A DNA stretch of 64,000 nucleotides from Arcobacter nitrofigilis DSM 7299 (GCF_000092245.1 NC_014166.1:1116001-1180000); one strand, 5' to 3'; counted from the first letter of the stretch, positions 8,353 through 18,491 are shown. Translations and numbers: made by a program. The notes: a model not told the origin generated them from the sequence alone.

Positions 8353-9225
8353 CTATTTTCTTAAGATAGTTTTATCTCTTCCAGTTTCTTTTGCTTTATA
8401 GAGCATTTTATCTGCTCTTTTGAGTAAATCATCAATTGTAAGAAAAGTGTTATTATATTGAGCTATTCCAATACTAATTGTAAATTTGATTGTATTATTC
8501 TCTATATTTAAAGATTGTTCTTTTATTAAGTTTCTTATTTTTTCAAAGTAATTGAAAAGATTTGTTTCATTTTCAAAGTTACAAATTATAGCAAATTCTT
8601 CTCCTCCTATTCTTCCAAAAATACTATTTTTTGGAAGTATATCTTCTATACATGTTGTTATTGTTTTTATAACTATATCTCCCACATGGTGACCAAACTT
8701 ATCATTGATACCTTTAAATTTATCAATATCAATCATAATAGCAAATAAGTTTTCTTTTTCCTTTTCAAATTTATTTTGAGCCAATTCAAAGAATTTTCTT
8801 CGATTAAGAATTCCAGTCATAGTGTCATATGAAGAGAGGTATTCTAGGTTTTTTATTAAATTTTGTATTTTTAGATGTGTTTTAACCCTTGCCATCAGTT
8901 CTTTTGGCTTAAATGGTTTTAATATATAATCACTTCCTCCCATTTCATAAGCTCTTTCTATACTATCTTCATCTGTTTTTGCAGTTAGAAAAATTATTGG
9001 AATATCATTAGTTTTTGGATTTTGTTTTAATCTCCTACACACTTCAAATCCATCCATAACGGGCATCATGATATCAAGTAGTATTAAATCTGGCTGTTCA
9101 CTAGAAGCTATATTTATTGCTGATTCACCACCAATTGCAACAATAATATCATATTTGTCTCCTAATAACTCAACTAAAATTTTAATATTTATATTTGTAT
9201 CATCTACTACTAATATTGTTTCCAT
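8353..9225 (-). CDS. Response regulator diguanylate cyclase (REC-GGDEF)
   Basis: 290 residues: receiver domain (1-120) with phosphoacceptor D51 in LLDIMMPVMDG, then a GGDEF domain (about 130-290) with an intact GGEEF at 207-211 and DIDKFKGINDKFGH, so c-di-GMP synthesis is expected. The position usually holding the RxxD inhibitory site reads PKNS, so product inhibition at that site is not expected. It is the last gene of a tight unit: its ATG is 2 bp after the stop of the giant hybrid kinase, whose phosphorelay probably feeds this receiver. Confidence 0.92.
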   Translation of the reverse strand: METILVVDDTNINIKILVELLGDKYDIIVAIGGESAINIASSEQPDLILLDIMMPVMDGFEVCRRLKQNPKTNDIPIIFLTAKTDEDSIERAYEMGGSDYILKPFKPKELMARVKTHLKIQNLIKNLEYLSSYDTMTGILNRRKFFELAQNKFEKEKENLFAIMIDIDKFKGINDKFGHHVGDIVIKTITTCIEDILPKNSIFGRIGGEEFAIICNFENETNLFNYFEKIRNLIKEQSLNIENNTIKFTISIGIAQYNNTFLTIDDLLKRADKMLYKAKETGRDKTILRK

Positions 9226-9227
9226 AT

Positions 9228-12200
9228 TTATGCCTTTTGCATATTGACTAAGTGTAGCAATGCACTTTCATAGTCAAACTTATCAATGTATTTATTTATT
9301 ATATTTAATTCCCTTTTTTCTTTTATAGAAAATTGGTACTTTCTTATCTCTTCTATTACTTTTTCGATATCTTTAGGTCTTTTTGATTTTAGTGCAAGTT
9401 CAAGGTTTTCAATTAACTCTTTTTTCTTCTTAGTAGTAAGTGGATTTTTCTCATAAGTAAAAGATTTATTTATAGTACTTAATTGTTTTAAGTCATTAAT
9501 TACATTTTTTATTTCATTATAAAGTTTTGCCAAATGGTCTTTATTATTAAATTCCATATCTTTTACTATGTTATTTAAATCTATAGCACCAATATTTGCA
9601 CTTAAACCTTTTAATGTATGTAATGCAATTTTCTTCTCTTCTTGGTTCAAATCATCTAAAGTAAAATCTTTATAACTATTATAAAAACTATTCATAATTT
9701 TCACATAAAGTTTTCTGTTATTGGCCATATGAGTTAATCCAATATTCACATCTATATGTTTAAAATCAGGAAATTTTATTTCATCTGAAGTTTTTATTAT
9801 AATATTGTCATTTTTAGAAAGATATTTTGATAAAGTAGAATATAATTTATCAACTTTTATAGGTTTGTTTAAATGCTCTTGCATTCCAACAGCTTTTGTC
9901 TTTTCAGAATCTTTGTGCATAACATTTGCAGTCAATGCAATAATAGGCACTTCATTATTTATTTTTTTAATCTCTCTTGTTGCTTCATATCCATCCATTA
10001 TAGGCATTTGTATATCCATAAGAATTAAGTGGTATTTATTTGGGTTTTCTTTTACTTTAAGTAAGGCTTCTTTACCATTGTTTGCAATATCAAAATTTAT
10101 TTTACTATTTTCTAATAATCCTATAATTATCTCTTGATTAACTTTATTATCTTCAACTAATAAAATATTGTTACCTTCAAAAGATATAGTCTTTAATTGA
10201 GCCTCATCTATAATCTTTTCATTGATATTTTTTCTTTTAAAATCACTTAAGAATAGATCACTTAAAATATCATTTAGTATAGAAGGATTTATTGGTTTAT
10301 TTAAAAATAGTTCTATTCCAGCCTCTTTTGCTAATTCAAAAATAGATTCTTGCATAAAACTGCTAACCATTATAATAGTAGGAGGTTTTTTATCCTTATA
10401 CTCTTCATTTATTTTTTTTGTAGTTTCTATACCATCAAGTTCAGGCATATTCCAATCCATAAGTATTAAATCATAATTGATATTTGTAGTTTTTATATGT
10501 GTAATTGCTTCTTTTCCACTATCTACACAATAAACTTCAATATTAAACATTTTTAAAATACTTTCAAGGATTTCATGCCAAGTTTTATTATCATCTACTA
10601 CTAATACTTTTTTGTTTTGAAAAATATTATATTTTTTATCTATATTTTTATCTTCCAAATCTATTTGAAAAATAAATCTACTTCCTACATTGATTTGGCT
10701 TTCAACCCAAATTTTTCCATTCATTAGCTCAATAAGTTGTTTTGATATGGTAAGTCCAAGACCTGTACCACCATATTTTCTAGTGGTACCTCCATCTGCT
10801 TGTGAAAAAGATTGGAAGAGTTTTGTTTGTTGCTCTTCTGTAAGACCAATACCAGTATCTTTTATCTCAAATTGATATCTATTGATATCGATTTTTGTTA
10901 TGTACACTCCTATTTGACCATCATTTGTGAATTTTATAGCATTACTTAAGAGGTTTGTTAAAATTTGAGCAAGTCTTAAATTGTCACCATAGAAATTTTT
11001 GCCTACATCTGTACCATAACTTACTACTAATTCAAGATTTTTTTCATAAACTGAAAAGTCTATTATATTTACAATATTTTCTATTGTCTCAAATAAATTA
11101 AATTCTACTTTTTCTAGGTTAAGTTTTCCTGCTTCTATTTTAGAAAAATCTAAAATATCATTTAAGATATTTAATAAATTTTTAGCACAAATATCAATTT
11201 TTTCTATGTAATTTTTTTGTTTGTCATTTAATCTTGTTTGCAAGGCTAAATGAGACATTCCTATTATACCATTCATAGGAGTTCTAATTTCATGACTCAT
11301 ATTTGCTAAAAATTCCGATTTTGCTTTTGTAGATTCTTCTGCTTTTATTTTTGCAATTTCAAGCTCTTTTGTTCGATTATCAACTTCAATTTCTAAATTC
11401 TTTTTATTACTTTTTATCTCTTTAATCATCTTATTAAAGTTCATAAGTAAGCTATCTATTTCGAGTATATTTGAACTTTCAGTTTCTATATAGGTATCTA
11501 TATTTTCAGTCTTTTTTGAAAGACTTTCTATTGGATATGATAATTTTTTTGATAATTTTTTTGATTTTCTAAGTAAGATAAATAGAACATATATTAAGCA
11601 AAGAAGAATAAATATAAAAATATAAGTGGAAACTTTATATGAGAATAGTTGAGTTTTTAGTGTGTCTTTGATAACCACATCTTCATCAATTAAAAAGAAT
11701 ACTTTCCATGCTGTTCCTTTGATTTGTCTATTTTCAACTAAAAAAGTTTTATGCTTGAACTTGAAAACACCTTTTTTAAGTCCTTTTTCAAAATAATTCC
11801 TAAATTGGCTTGATATTTTTTTGTTTTTATGGTTTAAAAGATTATGTTCTTTTGGTTGTAAGATTTCATGAATAACCAATTGATTTTTATCATTTTTCTT
11901 TAATTTTACTAAATCAAGAAATAAATTAAGTTTATCACTAATAGCAAATATCATACCCTTATTATTTGTTAAAAAGACTTCCCCATTAAAAGGAATATTT
12001 TTAGGTAAAACTTCTTCGGCAAGTTTTTTGATTGGTACATCTAGCCCCACAACGCCTTCAAATTCATTTTTATTGTTATAAATTGGTGCAATATATGAAG
12101 TCATCCATCCATTCATTGCTGGATCCAAATAAACAGAACTCCATAAAGCTTTTTTAGAAGGGTTATGTTCTAAATCTGCTTCATAATAAAAACTCCAATC

Positions 12201-12779
12201 AAAAAAGTTTGTTACGTCAGAAAAATATTTATGTAAATGAATAAATGGATAATATCTAATCATGGCATTTCTGTCTATAACCCAAGATGCAACAACTGCA
12301 TCATGGGCTAAAACAGCATTTTTAAGGGGAATATCAAACCATTGTGTTTTATTTAAATAGTTTACAATCTGTTTTCTTGATAATTTAGTAAATTTAAAAG
12401 ACATTGCATCTGCACCACCAATATCTTTCTTTTGATAATATAATCCATACTTATCTTTTCCATAGACTACATTGTTATTTAAAATAGTATATTTTTCTTG
12501 GTTATTATAGTAATTTTCAACTTGAGTAAAAATATTTTTATGGCTGTTGGCTATACTTTTCATCTTGTCTTTTATAATAGCTGACTCTCTATTAACTGCG
12601 TAGTGTAAATAATCCCTTGAGTTTTTAAGTATATTTTTTTTATTTTCTTCTATCACATATGTTATCATAATGTAATAAGCAATCAAGATAAGAGATGCAA
12701 CTATTATAATAGGTATAATTGTTGCATAGGTTATATTTTTATTTAATAATTGTAAGAGTGTTATTTTTTTTATTTGCAT
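9228..12779 (-). CDS. Hybrid sensor histidine kinase (Cache-HisKA-HATPase-REC-REC-HPt)
   Basis: 1183 residues. Span 1 at about 17-41, a large periplasmic double-Cache-like sensor (45-370, with [12 protein letters not shown] and GVVGLDVPI typical of dCache), span 2 at 381-403, HAMP-like linker and coiled coil to 490. HisKA has H496 in [11 protein letters not shown]; HATPase has [15 protein letters not shown] and [11 protein letters not shown]. Two receivers follow, with D775 in [11 protein letters not shown] and D922 in [11 protein letters not shown], then an HPt domain with H1054 in [12 protein letters not shown]. This is a full internal phosphorelay. It lies 3 bp after a PLP decarboxylase gene and 2 bp before a REC-GGDEF gene; ligand may be an amine or amino acid, as often for dCache, but that is inference. 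Confidence 0.93.
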   Translation of the reverse strand: MQIKKITLLQLLNKNITYATIIPIIIVASLILIAYYIMITYVIEENKKNILKNSRDYLHYAVNRESAIIKDKMKSIANSHKNIFTQVENYYNNQEKYTILNNNVVYGKDKYGLYYQKKDIGGADAMSFKFTKLSRKQIVNYLNKTQWFDIPLKNAVLAHDAVVASWVIDRNAMIRYYPFIHLHKYFSDVTNFFDWSFYYEADLEHNPSKKALWSSVYLDPAMNGWMTSYIAPIYNNKNEFEGVVGLDVPIKKLAEEVLPKNIPFNGEVFLTNNKGMIFAISDKLNLFLDLVKLKKNDKNQLVIHEILQPKEHNLLNHKNKKISSQFRNYFEKGLKKGVFKFKHKTFLVENRQIKGTAWKVFFLIDEDVVIKDTLKTQLFSYKVSTYIFIFILLCLIYVLFILLRKSKKLSKKLSYPIESLSKKTENIDTYIETESSNILEIDSLLMNFNKMIKEIKSNKKNLEIEVDNRTKELEIAKIKAEESTKAKSEFLANMSHEIRTPMNGIIGMSHLALQTRLNDKQKNYIEKIDICAKNLLNILNDILDFSKIEAGKLNLEKVEFNLFETIENIVNIIDFSVYEKNLELVVSYGTDVGKNFYGDNLRLAQILTNLLSNAIKFTNDGQIGVYITKIDINRYQFEIKDTGIGLTEEQQTKLFQSFSQADGGTTRKYGGTGLGLTISKQLIELMNGKIWVESQINVGSRFIFQIDLEDKNIDKKYNIFQNKKVLVVDDNKTWHEILESILKMFNIEVYCVDSGKEAITHIKTTNINYDLILMDWNMPELDGIETTKKINEEYKDKKPPTIIMVSSFMQESIFELAKEAGIELFLNKPINPSILNDILSDLFLSDFKRKNINEKIIDEAQLKTISFEGNNILLVEDNKVNQEIIIGLLENSKINFDIANNGKEALLKVKENPNKYHLILMDIQMPIMDGYEATREIKKINNEVPIIALTANVMHKDSEKTKAVGMQEHLNKPIKVDKLYSTLSKYLSKNDNIIIKTSDEIKFPDFKHIDVNIGLTHMANNRKLYVKIMNSFYNSYKDFTLDDLNQEEKKIALHTLKGLSANIGAIDLNNIVKDMEFNNKDHLAKLYNEIKNVINDLKQLSTINKSFTYEKNPLTTKKKKELIENLELALKSKRPKDIEKVIEEIRKYQFSIKEKRELNIINKYIDKFDYESALLHLVNMQKA

Positions 12780-12782
12780 GAT

Positions 12783-14384
12783 TTATTCATTAAAATAATT
12801 TGATTTTTTTAAATCTTCGATAAAACTATCAATTAGATTTTTATCCACATGATGCATAATATAAATATGTGCATACTCTCTTGGTTCCCCATTTACATAA
12901 AGTTCTTCTGTTGATAAAGAGTATTTAAATACTAATTTTTTATTTGGAATTTTCATTCTAATAGTTAAAGATAGTGGTGATCTTTGAATCCATAATTTAT
13001 CTTTTTTATCCAATGCTTTTAGTTTTTTAAAGGCATATTGTGCCATTTCTTCACATTTTACAACCTCTTTAATATGGCTTTTCATTGAATTATTTGATAA
13101 ATATTCCCAAAAAATTAAAGGTGAAAATGCATTTCTTGAGCCTGCAAAAGTTGTATCAGGTGCTCCAATATACATAGGATCATCTACAGGCTTTAGTTGA
13201 TATTTTATTTTTGACATATAAATACCTGAAGGCCAAGGAGAACCTATATATTTGTGTCCACTCATAGATATTGAATGAATCTCTTTTATTCTGAAGTCAA
13301 ATATAGGGAATTTATAATTTTTTGATGGTTTTTTAATTAATTTTTGTTTCAATGCTTTCTCAAGATATGGCATATATGCTGCACCTAAAGCTCCATCCAC
13401 ATGAAACCAAAATCCATTTCTTATATCTTTTTTACCAATTTCATACTCTATTTCTCTTTCATACAGTCCATATTTTTTTAATATGGGAACTATTTGATCT
13501 ACTGCACCTTTTATATCATCATAAGCACCTTTAAATGTACTACCATAATTAAATGAGATAAGAATAGGGTGTCCTTTCTTTGCAAAAAATTTCACTAGTT
13601 TTACAAGGGCTGGTACATGAATAGAACCATCTTCATTTGATGGTACCTCTTTTGGCCAACCATTTTCATCTAAATACTCTCTTGAGAAGTTTTTAGGATA
13701 ATCCTCTTTTTTCAATGGACATTTATATCCTTTTTCATTTGCCTCTTTATTTAGAGTATTTATTTTTAGCACTTCCATAGCTTTTACAATGGAGTAGTGA
13801 GCATCTTGAGAGTAAAAGGCAATAGGTATAAGTTCATTTTTATTTTTTGCAGTAGCATATTTACTTATAAGGTTTTTATTTACTATACATTCTAAATCTT
13901 TTACTGATTTACTGATTTTTTTAGCTTTTTTATTTCTCTCTTCATCTATTAATAAAAATTTACCCTCTAAATAATCCCTTGCACTTAGAAGTCCAAAAAT
14001 ATTTGCTTCTGTACATCCCATTGAAACAATATATCCCCAATAATCATCTTTACCTAAGGGCTTAGTTCGTTCTTTATTATTCCAAAGTTTTGCAAAATAA
14101 TTTAATACTTCTGTTTCTACAGATTTTGTGTTCAAAGTAAGATCTCCACCTACAAAGGGATCTCCAACATTATTCATACCTATGTTTAAATATTTAGAGT
14201 AATTCTTTTCAAAATTAAACTTTTCATTCATTTGATAACCTAAAAAAGTCTTTTTTTGAATAGTCTCATAATCAGATAATTTTTTTAATGCTTTTTCTTT
14301 TTTCTTCAAAGTCATCTTTTCATTGTTAATTTTAAAGTATTTACTACTTAATTCTTCATTTGTTTTATTCAAATTTATATTCAT
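12783..14384 (-). CDS. Group II pyridoxal-phosphate-dependent amino-acid decarboxylase
   Basis: 533 residues. Core PLP features are present: the ring-stacking His in QDAHYS (H196), HVDGALG with D330 that contacts the pyridine nitrogen, and the Schiff-base Lys in SGHKYIGSPWPSGIY (K378). GCTEAN near 123 is the phosphate-binding segment. The overall pattern resembles bacterial histidine/serine-type group II decarboxylases rather than GadB. A Lys-rich N-terminal stretch of about 60 residues precedes the core. The gene heads a three-gene unit with the hybrid kinase and the diguanylate cyclase. Substrate not determinable from motifs. Confidence 0.85.
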   Translation of the reverse strand: MNINLNKTNEELSSKYFKINNEKMTLKKKEKALKKLSDYETIQKKTFLGYQMNEKFNFEKNYSKYLNIGMNNVGDPFVGGDLTLNTKSVETEVLNYFAKLWNNKERTKPLGKDDYWGYIVSMGCTEANIFGLLSARDYLEGKFLLIDEERNKKAKKISKSVKDLECIVNKNLISKYATAKNKNELIPIAFYSQDAHYSIVKAMEVLKINTLNKEANEKGYKCPLKKEDYPKNFSREYLDENGWPKEVPSNEDGSIHVPALVKLVKFFAKKGHPILISFNYGSTFKGAYDDIKGAVDQIVPILKKYGLYEREIEYEIGKKDIRNGFWFHVDGALGAAYMPYLEKALKQKLIKKPSKNYKFPIFDFRIKEIHSISMSGHKYIGSPWPSGIYMSKIKYQLKPVDDPMYIGAPDTTFAGSRNAFSPLIFWEYLSNNSMKSHIKEVVKCEEMAQYAFKKLKALDKKDKLWIQRSPLSLTIRMKIPNKKLVFKYSLSTEELYVNGEPREYAHIYIMHHVDKNLIDSFIEDLKKSNYFNE

Positions 14385-14523
14385 AGATTTTCCTAATATA
14401 TAGTTTTTATCTTATTTTGTAACTTATTATGTTATTTTACTTAAGTATAATATAATTTTATTGAAATAGTAATTTTGTATAATATATTTTATTATAATAA
14501 TAAATTTAATTAAAAGATATAAC

Positions 14524-15348
14524 ATGCAATTTTTTAAAACACATTGGAACAAAATCTTAATTCTGACTCTTTCTATTACAATAATATTTTTTGCCTTTTC
14601 TTATGTATTAGATATAAAAGGTAAAGAATTAGTTGATAAAAGTTTTAACCAATCTGTTGTTGTTTTTGGGAGTGCAAAAGCTCTAAATGCTGTAATTTCA
14701 CTAGCTCAAGGAACAGAGCTTGATTTGCCTTTTTTTACAGTTGCCATTGGTGAAGTTTTAGATCCGGTAAATGACTTAATTGAACAATTTTCTTTAGTAA
14801 TGCTTGCAAGTATGGTTTCCCTTGGTATTCAAAAAATCATGATGAATTTTGTAACTGCTGATATTTATAATTATATTTTGCTTTTTTCTGTGATTATTTT
14901 AAATCTTTGGATGTTTTTTAGATTTACAAAAGATGAAAGGTTTAGAACACTATTTTTTAAAATCACAGTGATACTTATTTTCCTTCGTTTTGCAGTTCCT
15001 TTGATAGGTTTAGCCAATGATTTTGTTTATAACAATTTTGTTAAACAAGAATATAATATCCAAGAGCTAAATCAAGATATTGTAAAAGTAAAAGAAGATG
15101 TAAATGAAGTGACTAAAAATACAATAGAGAACAAAGAAGATAGTTCTTTTTTCACTAAAATCACAGAAAAATTTGATTCAAGTTATTATGATAAAAAAAT
15201 AGAAGAGTATAAAAAAGCAGTAGATAATTCAAGTGATTATATAGTGGCATTGATTATTGCTTTTGTTTTCCAAACTATTCTGTTACCTATTATTTTCCTT
15301 TTTATTCTTTATCATTTTGTAAGGGGAATTTTTAATCTGGGGAAATAA
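14524..15348 (+). CDS. Membrane protein with a periplasmic or cytosolic coiled-coil insert
   Basis: 274 residues. Hydrophobic segments at about 10-28, 88-105, 115-132, 143-163 and 240-265 predict five spans. Between the last two lies a charged, helical stretch of about 75 residues (VKVKEDVNEVTKN and on) likely to form a coiled coil. I do not recognise a named family. It is divergent from the decarboxylase unit, sharing a 139-bp A+T-rich promoter region, and is followed by the first AraC-tail echo at 15368. Confidence 0.72.
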   Translation: MQFFKTHWNKILILTLSITIIFFAFSYVLDIKGKELVDKSFNQSVVVFGSAKALNAVISLAQGTELDLPFFTVAIGEVLDPVNDLIEQFSLVMLASMVSLGIQKIMMNFVTADIYNYILLFSVIILNLWMFFRFTKDERFRTLFFKITVILIFLRFAVPLIGLANDFVYNNFVKQEYNIQELNQDIVKVKEDVNEVTKNTIENKEDSSFFTKITEKFDSSYYDKKIEEYKKAVDNSSDYIVALIIAFVFQTILLPIIFLFILYHFVRGIFNLGK

Positions 15349-15367
15349 ACTACAATCTGTTCTTGTT

Positions 15368-15415
15368 AAATATCATAAAACTACCCCTTTCCTTTATAGA
15401 GAAGAAAATTTATAG
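15368..15415 (+). pseudogene. AraC gene 3'-end echo, copy 1 (48 bp, upstream of the mdaB-like gene)
   Basis: Read in frame this reads KYHKTTPFLYREENL and a stop, almost the same as the last 15 residues (KYYKTTPLLYREQNL) of the intact AraC regulator ending at 19393. By my count about 41 of 48 bases match. Resemblance ends abruptly upstream. It lies about 80 bp before the start of the flavoprotein gene. It may be a relic of a deleted AraC gene, or a regulatory sequence that happens to be part of an AraC 3' end. A perfect palindrome TAGAATATTCTA follows at 15434-15445. Confidence 0.6.
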
Positions 15416-15496
15416 AAAATGACATATTATTTGTAGAATATTCTATTCACTTAGTTTTTAAAAAAAAATATACTTTTAAAAATGAAAGGAATAGAT

Positions 15497-16084
15497 ATGA
15501 AGAATGTACTTATTATAAATGCGCATCAAAATTATATGGAATACTCAAAAGGAAAATTGACTAATACATTAGTAGAACTTGCTAAAACTAATTTGGAGTT
15601 AAAAGGTTATAGTGTAAAAACAAGTGTGATTGATAAAGGATACGATGTGGAAGAAGAGGTTGATAAACATGTTTGGGCTGATTTAATTTTAACACAAAGT
15701 CCAGTATTTTGGTTTAGTACACCTTGGATTCATAAAAAATATATTGATGAGATTTTTAATAGTGGACTTATTCAACAAAAGTTGATATCAACTGATGGAA
15801 GAAGCTCAAAAGATAAATCAAAGCAGTATGGTACTGGTGGAGAGATGTATGGTAAAAAGTTTGTATTATCTCTTTCTTGGAATGCACCAAAAGAATCTTT
15901 TAATGATATAAATCAAATACTATACAACGGAAAAAGTGTAGATGATGCTTTTATATCTATAACAACTACCTATAAGTTTTGTGGTTGTGAGATTTTAGAA
16001 TCTTTTTCATGTTTTGATGTGATTAAAAAACCTGATATCGAAAACGATATTAAAAGGTATAAAAAGTTTTTAGAAAAGCTATAA
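15497..16084 (+). CDS. MdaB-like NAD(P)H quinone oxidoreductase (flavodoxin fold)
   Basis: 195 residues from ATG 15497, chosen over ATG 15482 because GAAAGGA lies in the right place between them. The N-terminal strand and loop KNVLIINAHQN, the motif TQSPVFWFSTPWIHKKYIDE and the late GGEMYGKKFVLSLSWNAP are hallmarks of the MdaB/Kef-regulator type flavodoxin-fold reductases. Such enzymes reduce quinones by two electrons using FAD and NAD(P)H in the cytoplasm and protect against quinone and oxidative stress. It overlaps the convergent AraC gene by 6 bp. An AraC-tail echo lies in its promoter region. Confidence 0.85.
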   Translation: MKNVLIINAHQNYMEYSKGKLTNTLVELAKTNLELKGYSVKTSVIDKGYDVEEEVDKHVWADLILTQSPVFWFSTPWIHKKYIDEIFNSGLIQQKLISTDGRSSKDKSKQYGTGGEMYGKKFVLSLSWNAPKESFNDINQILYNGKSVDDAFISITTTYKFCGCEILESFSCFDVIKKPDIENDIKRYKKFLEKL

Positions 16085-16981
16085 GCTATACTCTTTTAAA
16101 GAGGCTTTGGCTTCTTTAGGGGGATATCCAAAATATTTTTTAAATTCTTTACTAAATTGAGATGCAGTTTCATAGCCCACTGTAACTGCAGCCTCATTTA
16201 CACTTATATTTTTTTGACTTATTAGGTTTTCTGCTTTATTTAATCGTATCTTTTTTATATATTGATAGGGTGTATAAGCTGTGATTTTTTTAAAGTGGTT
16301 ATGAAATGATGCAACACTCATCTCCTCTTTTTTTGCTAAATCTTCTATACTAAAAGATTTTCCAAAATCATTATGTATTAGTTTTAAACTTCTTGATATT
16401 TTTGCTTCATTACTTGATTTATTTAAAAGTTTATGTAAAAAATGAGAGTTTTTCCCTTTTAAAACTCGATATAAAAGTTCTTTTATTAAAGATTTTCCAA
16501 GGATTTCTGAGTCCTCTTTTTTGTCAGCTATTTTTATTATTCTATATAGTATATCTTCTATTTCTTCTGTAATATCATCTGAGAAAGTTCCTATACTTGA
16601 CTGTTTCTTATTTTTAGGTTCTTCAATTGATATTTCATCTAGTAATTGATAGATTATATTTAAATCAAAAGATATAACCATACCAAAAAAAGGTTTTTCT
16701 TTTGAAGCAAAAGTTTCACATTCAATTGGTAAAGTTGAAGAGGCTACAAGATAGTTTTCATTGGTGTATTCTAGTGATACTTGATTTAGTTTCATCTCTT
16801 TTTTACCTTGAAAAGTAAAAAGTATCCAATTCTCAAACATTACATTGTACATACTGGTTCTTTCACTCATTTTATATAGTTTTAGTTCATTAATATAAGT
16901 ATTATAATAACCATCATCTGGTATCAATTTATGTAACTTTTGTAATATTTTTTTATTCATATCATATTTTACTATATTCAT
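16079..16981 (-). CDS. AraC-family regulator with AraC-type N-terminal ligand domain
   Basis: 300 residues. An N-terminal cupin-like domain (about 20-185) of the YqhC-like AraC_N type, with ENYLVASSTLPIECET and FFGMVISFDLNIIYQLL, precedes a double helix-turn-helix DNA-binding domain (about 200-295) with FSIEDLAKKEEMSVASFHNHFK and VNEAAVTVGYETASQFSKEF. It is divergent from the carboxymuconolactone decarboxylase-like gene and convergent with the mdaB-like gene; YqhC relatives often respond to electrophiles or aldehydes and control adjacent reductases, so both neighbours are candidate targets. No clear operator was found besides the echo at 16996. Confidence 0.9.
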   Translation of the reverse strand: MNIVKYDMNKKILQKLHKLIPDDGYYNTYINELKLYKMSERTSMYNVMFENWILFTFQGKKEMKLNQVSLEYTNENYLVASSTLPIECETFASKEKPFFGMVISFDLNIIYQLLDEISIEEPKNKKQSSIGTFSDDITEEIEDILYRIIKIADKKEDSEILGKSLIKELLYRVLKGKNSHFLHKLLNKSSNEAKISRSLKLIHNDFGKSFSIEDLAKKEEMSVASFHNHFKKITAYTPYQYIKKIRLNKAENLISQKNISVNEAAVTVGYETASQFSKEFKKYFGYPPKEAKASLKEYSL

Positions 16982-16995
16982 ATAATAACAATATA

Positions 16996-17043
16996 AAATA
17001 TCATAAAATTACCCCATTACTTTATAGGGAACAAAACTTATAA
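16996..17043 (+). pseudogene. AraC gene 3'-end echo, copy 2 (48 bp, upstream of the CMD gene)
   Basis: In frame this reads KYHKITPLLYREQNL and a stop. By my count it differs from the 3' end of the intact AraC gene (19346-19393) at 4 of 48 positions. It sits in the divergent region between an AraC gene and the carboxymuconolactone decarboxylase-like gene, 73 bp before the latter's ATG. No resemblance extends upstream. The segment includes CCC-x-TTA-nnn-TATAGGG, an imperfect palindrome that could be a protein-binding site. Confidence 0.6.
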
Positions 17044-17116
17044 AATAAGTCTTTTTTCTTATACTCTTATTTCTTGGATTGACTTATAATCTTCATAAAT
17101 AAATTAAAGGATTATT

Positions 17117-17491
17117 ATGAAATCAGATAGATTTAAAAAAGGTTGGGAGAAGTTAAAAGAAGTAGATGGCAGTGCAGGGGAAAAGGTAATTGAGTCATTG
17201 AAAGATATTGCCCCAGAGTTTGCAGATTTGCTTATTGAGTTTCCTTTTGGAGATATTTATACAAGAGAAAAATTAGATTTAAAATCAAGAGAAATTGCAA
17301 CTATTGCAGCACTTACAGTTATGGGAAATGCATCAGCACAGTTAAAAGTGCATATTCATGCAGGATTAAATGTAGGTTGTACTAAAGAAGAGATTGTAGA
17401 AGTGATTATGCAAATGGCAGTTTACGGAGGTTTCCCTTGTGCTTTAAATGGTTTGTTTGCTGCAAAAGAGGTATTCTCTAATGAAAATTGA
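17117..17491 (+). CDS. Carboxymuconolactone decarboxylase (CMD) family protein
   Basis: 124 residues, the usual length for a single-domain CMD protein. RFKKGWEKL at the start, KSREIATIAALTVMGNASAQLKVHIHAGLNVGCTKEEI in the middle and MQMAVYGGFPCALNGLFAAKEVF at the end (quoted in parts: LTVMGNA, HIHAGLNVG, YGGFPCALN) are typical. It lacks the AhpD-type CxxC, so peroxidase-like chemistry is not indicated. Family members act on small aromatic or lactone substrates, though many are uncharacterised. It overlaps the next gene by 11 bp and is translationally coupled to it. Confidence 0.9.
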   Translation: MKSDRFKKGWEKLKEVDGSAGEKVIESLKDIAPEFADLLIEFPFGDIYTREKLDLKSREIATIAALTVMGNASAQLKVHIHAGLNVGCTKEEIVEVIMQMAVYGGFPCALNGLFAAKEVFSNEN

Positions 17492-18491
17492 TATCAGAAA
17501 AAGTGCCTTGGTATTAATAGAGTATCAAAATGAGTGGTTGGACGAAGATTCAAAATTAGAACACTTAATGAAGGATAAAAAACAATTTGAAGAGTCTAAA
17601 ATAAACTCTAAAAAAGTTTTAGAGCATGGGCGTAAAATTGGTATGAATATTATTCATGTACCTTTTATAGTAAGTAGTGATTATAAAGAGTTTGGAAAAG
17701 AAAAAGCGAAATTAGGTCTTAGGGCAGTTATCCAAAAAGTTAATACTTGGCAAGGGAAAAGTAAAGACTTTCATAGGGATTTTTTGCCAAAAGAAGATGA
17801 GTTTATAGTATCTGGAAGGCTTGGAGTAAGTGGGTTTGCAGGTTCAAATCTAAATGAAATATTAAGAAATAATGGCATTGAGAATATATTTTTAATAGGA
17901 TATGCTACAAATGTTTGTGTGGAATCAACATTTAGAGAAGCCCACGATAAAGGATATAATACTTATGTTATAAGTGATGCTACAAGTGCCTTTACCAAAG
18001 AACAAAAAGATTTTTTTGAAGTAAATATTGTACATCATTTTGGGGCACTTTTAGATACAAAAGAGTTTCTATATTTACAACACAAAAAACTTGCACATGA
18101 AATAGTACTTGATTATTATAAGGCTTTATCAACTGGTGATATAAAAGAGGCTTTAACTTTAGTAGATGATAATATTGAGTATATAGCTGTAAAAGATACA
18201 AGTGAAACTTACCCTGAACTTTATGGGACATATCGTGGTAAAAGTGAATTAACTGATTTTTTTAAGCATCTGAGTGATTTTTATATCACAGAAGATTTTA
18301 GAGTAGATAGTTTTGCTTCAAATAAAAATGAGGCCTTTATAAAAGGGTATTTGAAATATAAGATAAAAAGAAATGATTCTATCTATGATACATTTTGGAT
18401 GGCGCATGTAACTATAAAAAATGGAAAACTTTTAAGTTATAGATTTTTTAAAGATACTGCACTTTTAGAAGAGAAATATAGCAAGTGCTAA
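17481..18491 (+). CDS. Isochorismatase-like cysteine hydrolase fused to an NTF2/SnoaL-like domain
   Basis: 336 residues from ATG 17481, inside the end of the CMD gene. Residues 1-190 form an isochorismatase-like hydrolase: ALVLIEYQNEWL, then RLGVSGFAGSNL, then GYATNVCVESTFREA with nucleophile C146. The usual catalytic Asp is Glu14 and the Lys position is Arg113. Residues about 205-335 are an NTF2/SnoaL-like cone fold (EIVLDYYKALSTGDI, then YGTYRGKSELTDFFKHL, then DTFWMAHVTIKNGKL), a domain that often binds small polar or aromatic molecules. The fusion and the coupling to the CMD gene suggest linked steps on one small metabolite; no pathway can be named. Confidence 0.85.
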   Translation: MKIDIRKSALVLIEYQNEWLDEDSKLEHLMKDKKQFEESKINSKKVLEHGRKIGMNIIHVPFIVSSDYKEFGKEKAKLGLRAVIQKVNTWQGKSKDFHRDFLPKEDEFIVSGRLGVSGFAGSNLNEILRNNGIENIFLIGYATNVCVESTFREAHDKGYNTYVISDATSAFTKEQKDFFEVNIVHHFGALLDTKEFLYLQHKKLAHEIVLDYYKALSTGDIKEALTLVDDNIEYIAVKDTSETYPELYGTYRGKSELTDFFKHLSDFYITEDFRVDSFASNKNEAFIKGYLKYKIKRNDSIYDTFWMAHVTIKNGKLLSYRFFKDTALLEEKYSKC

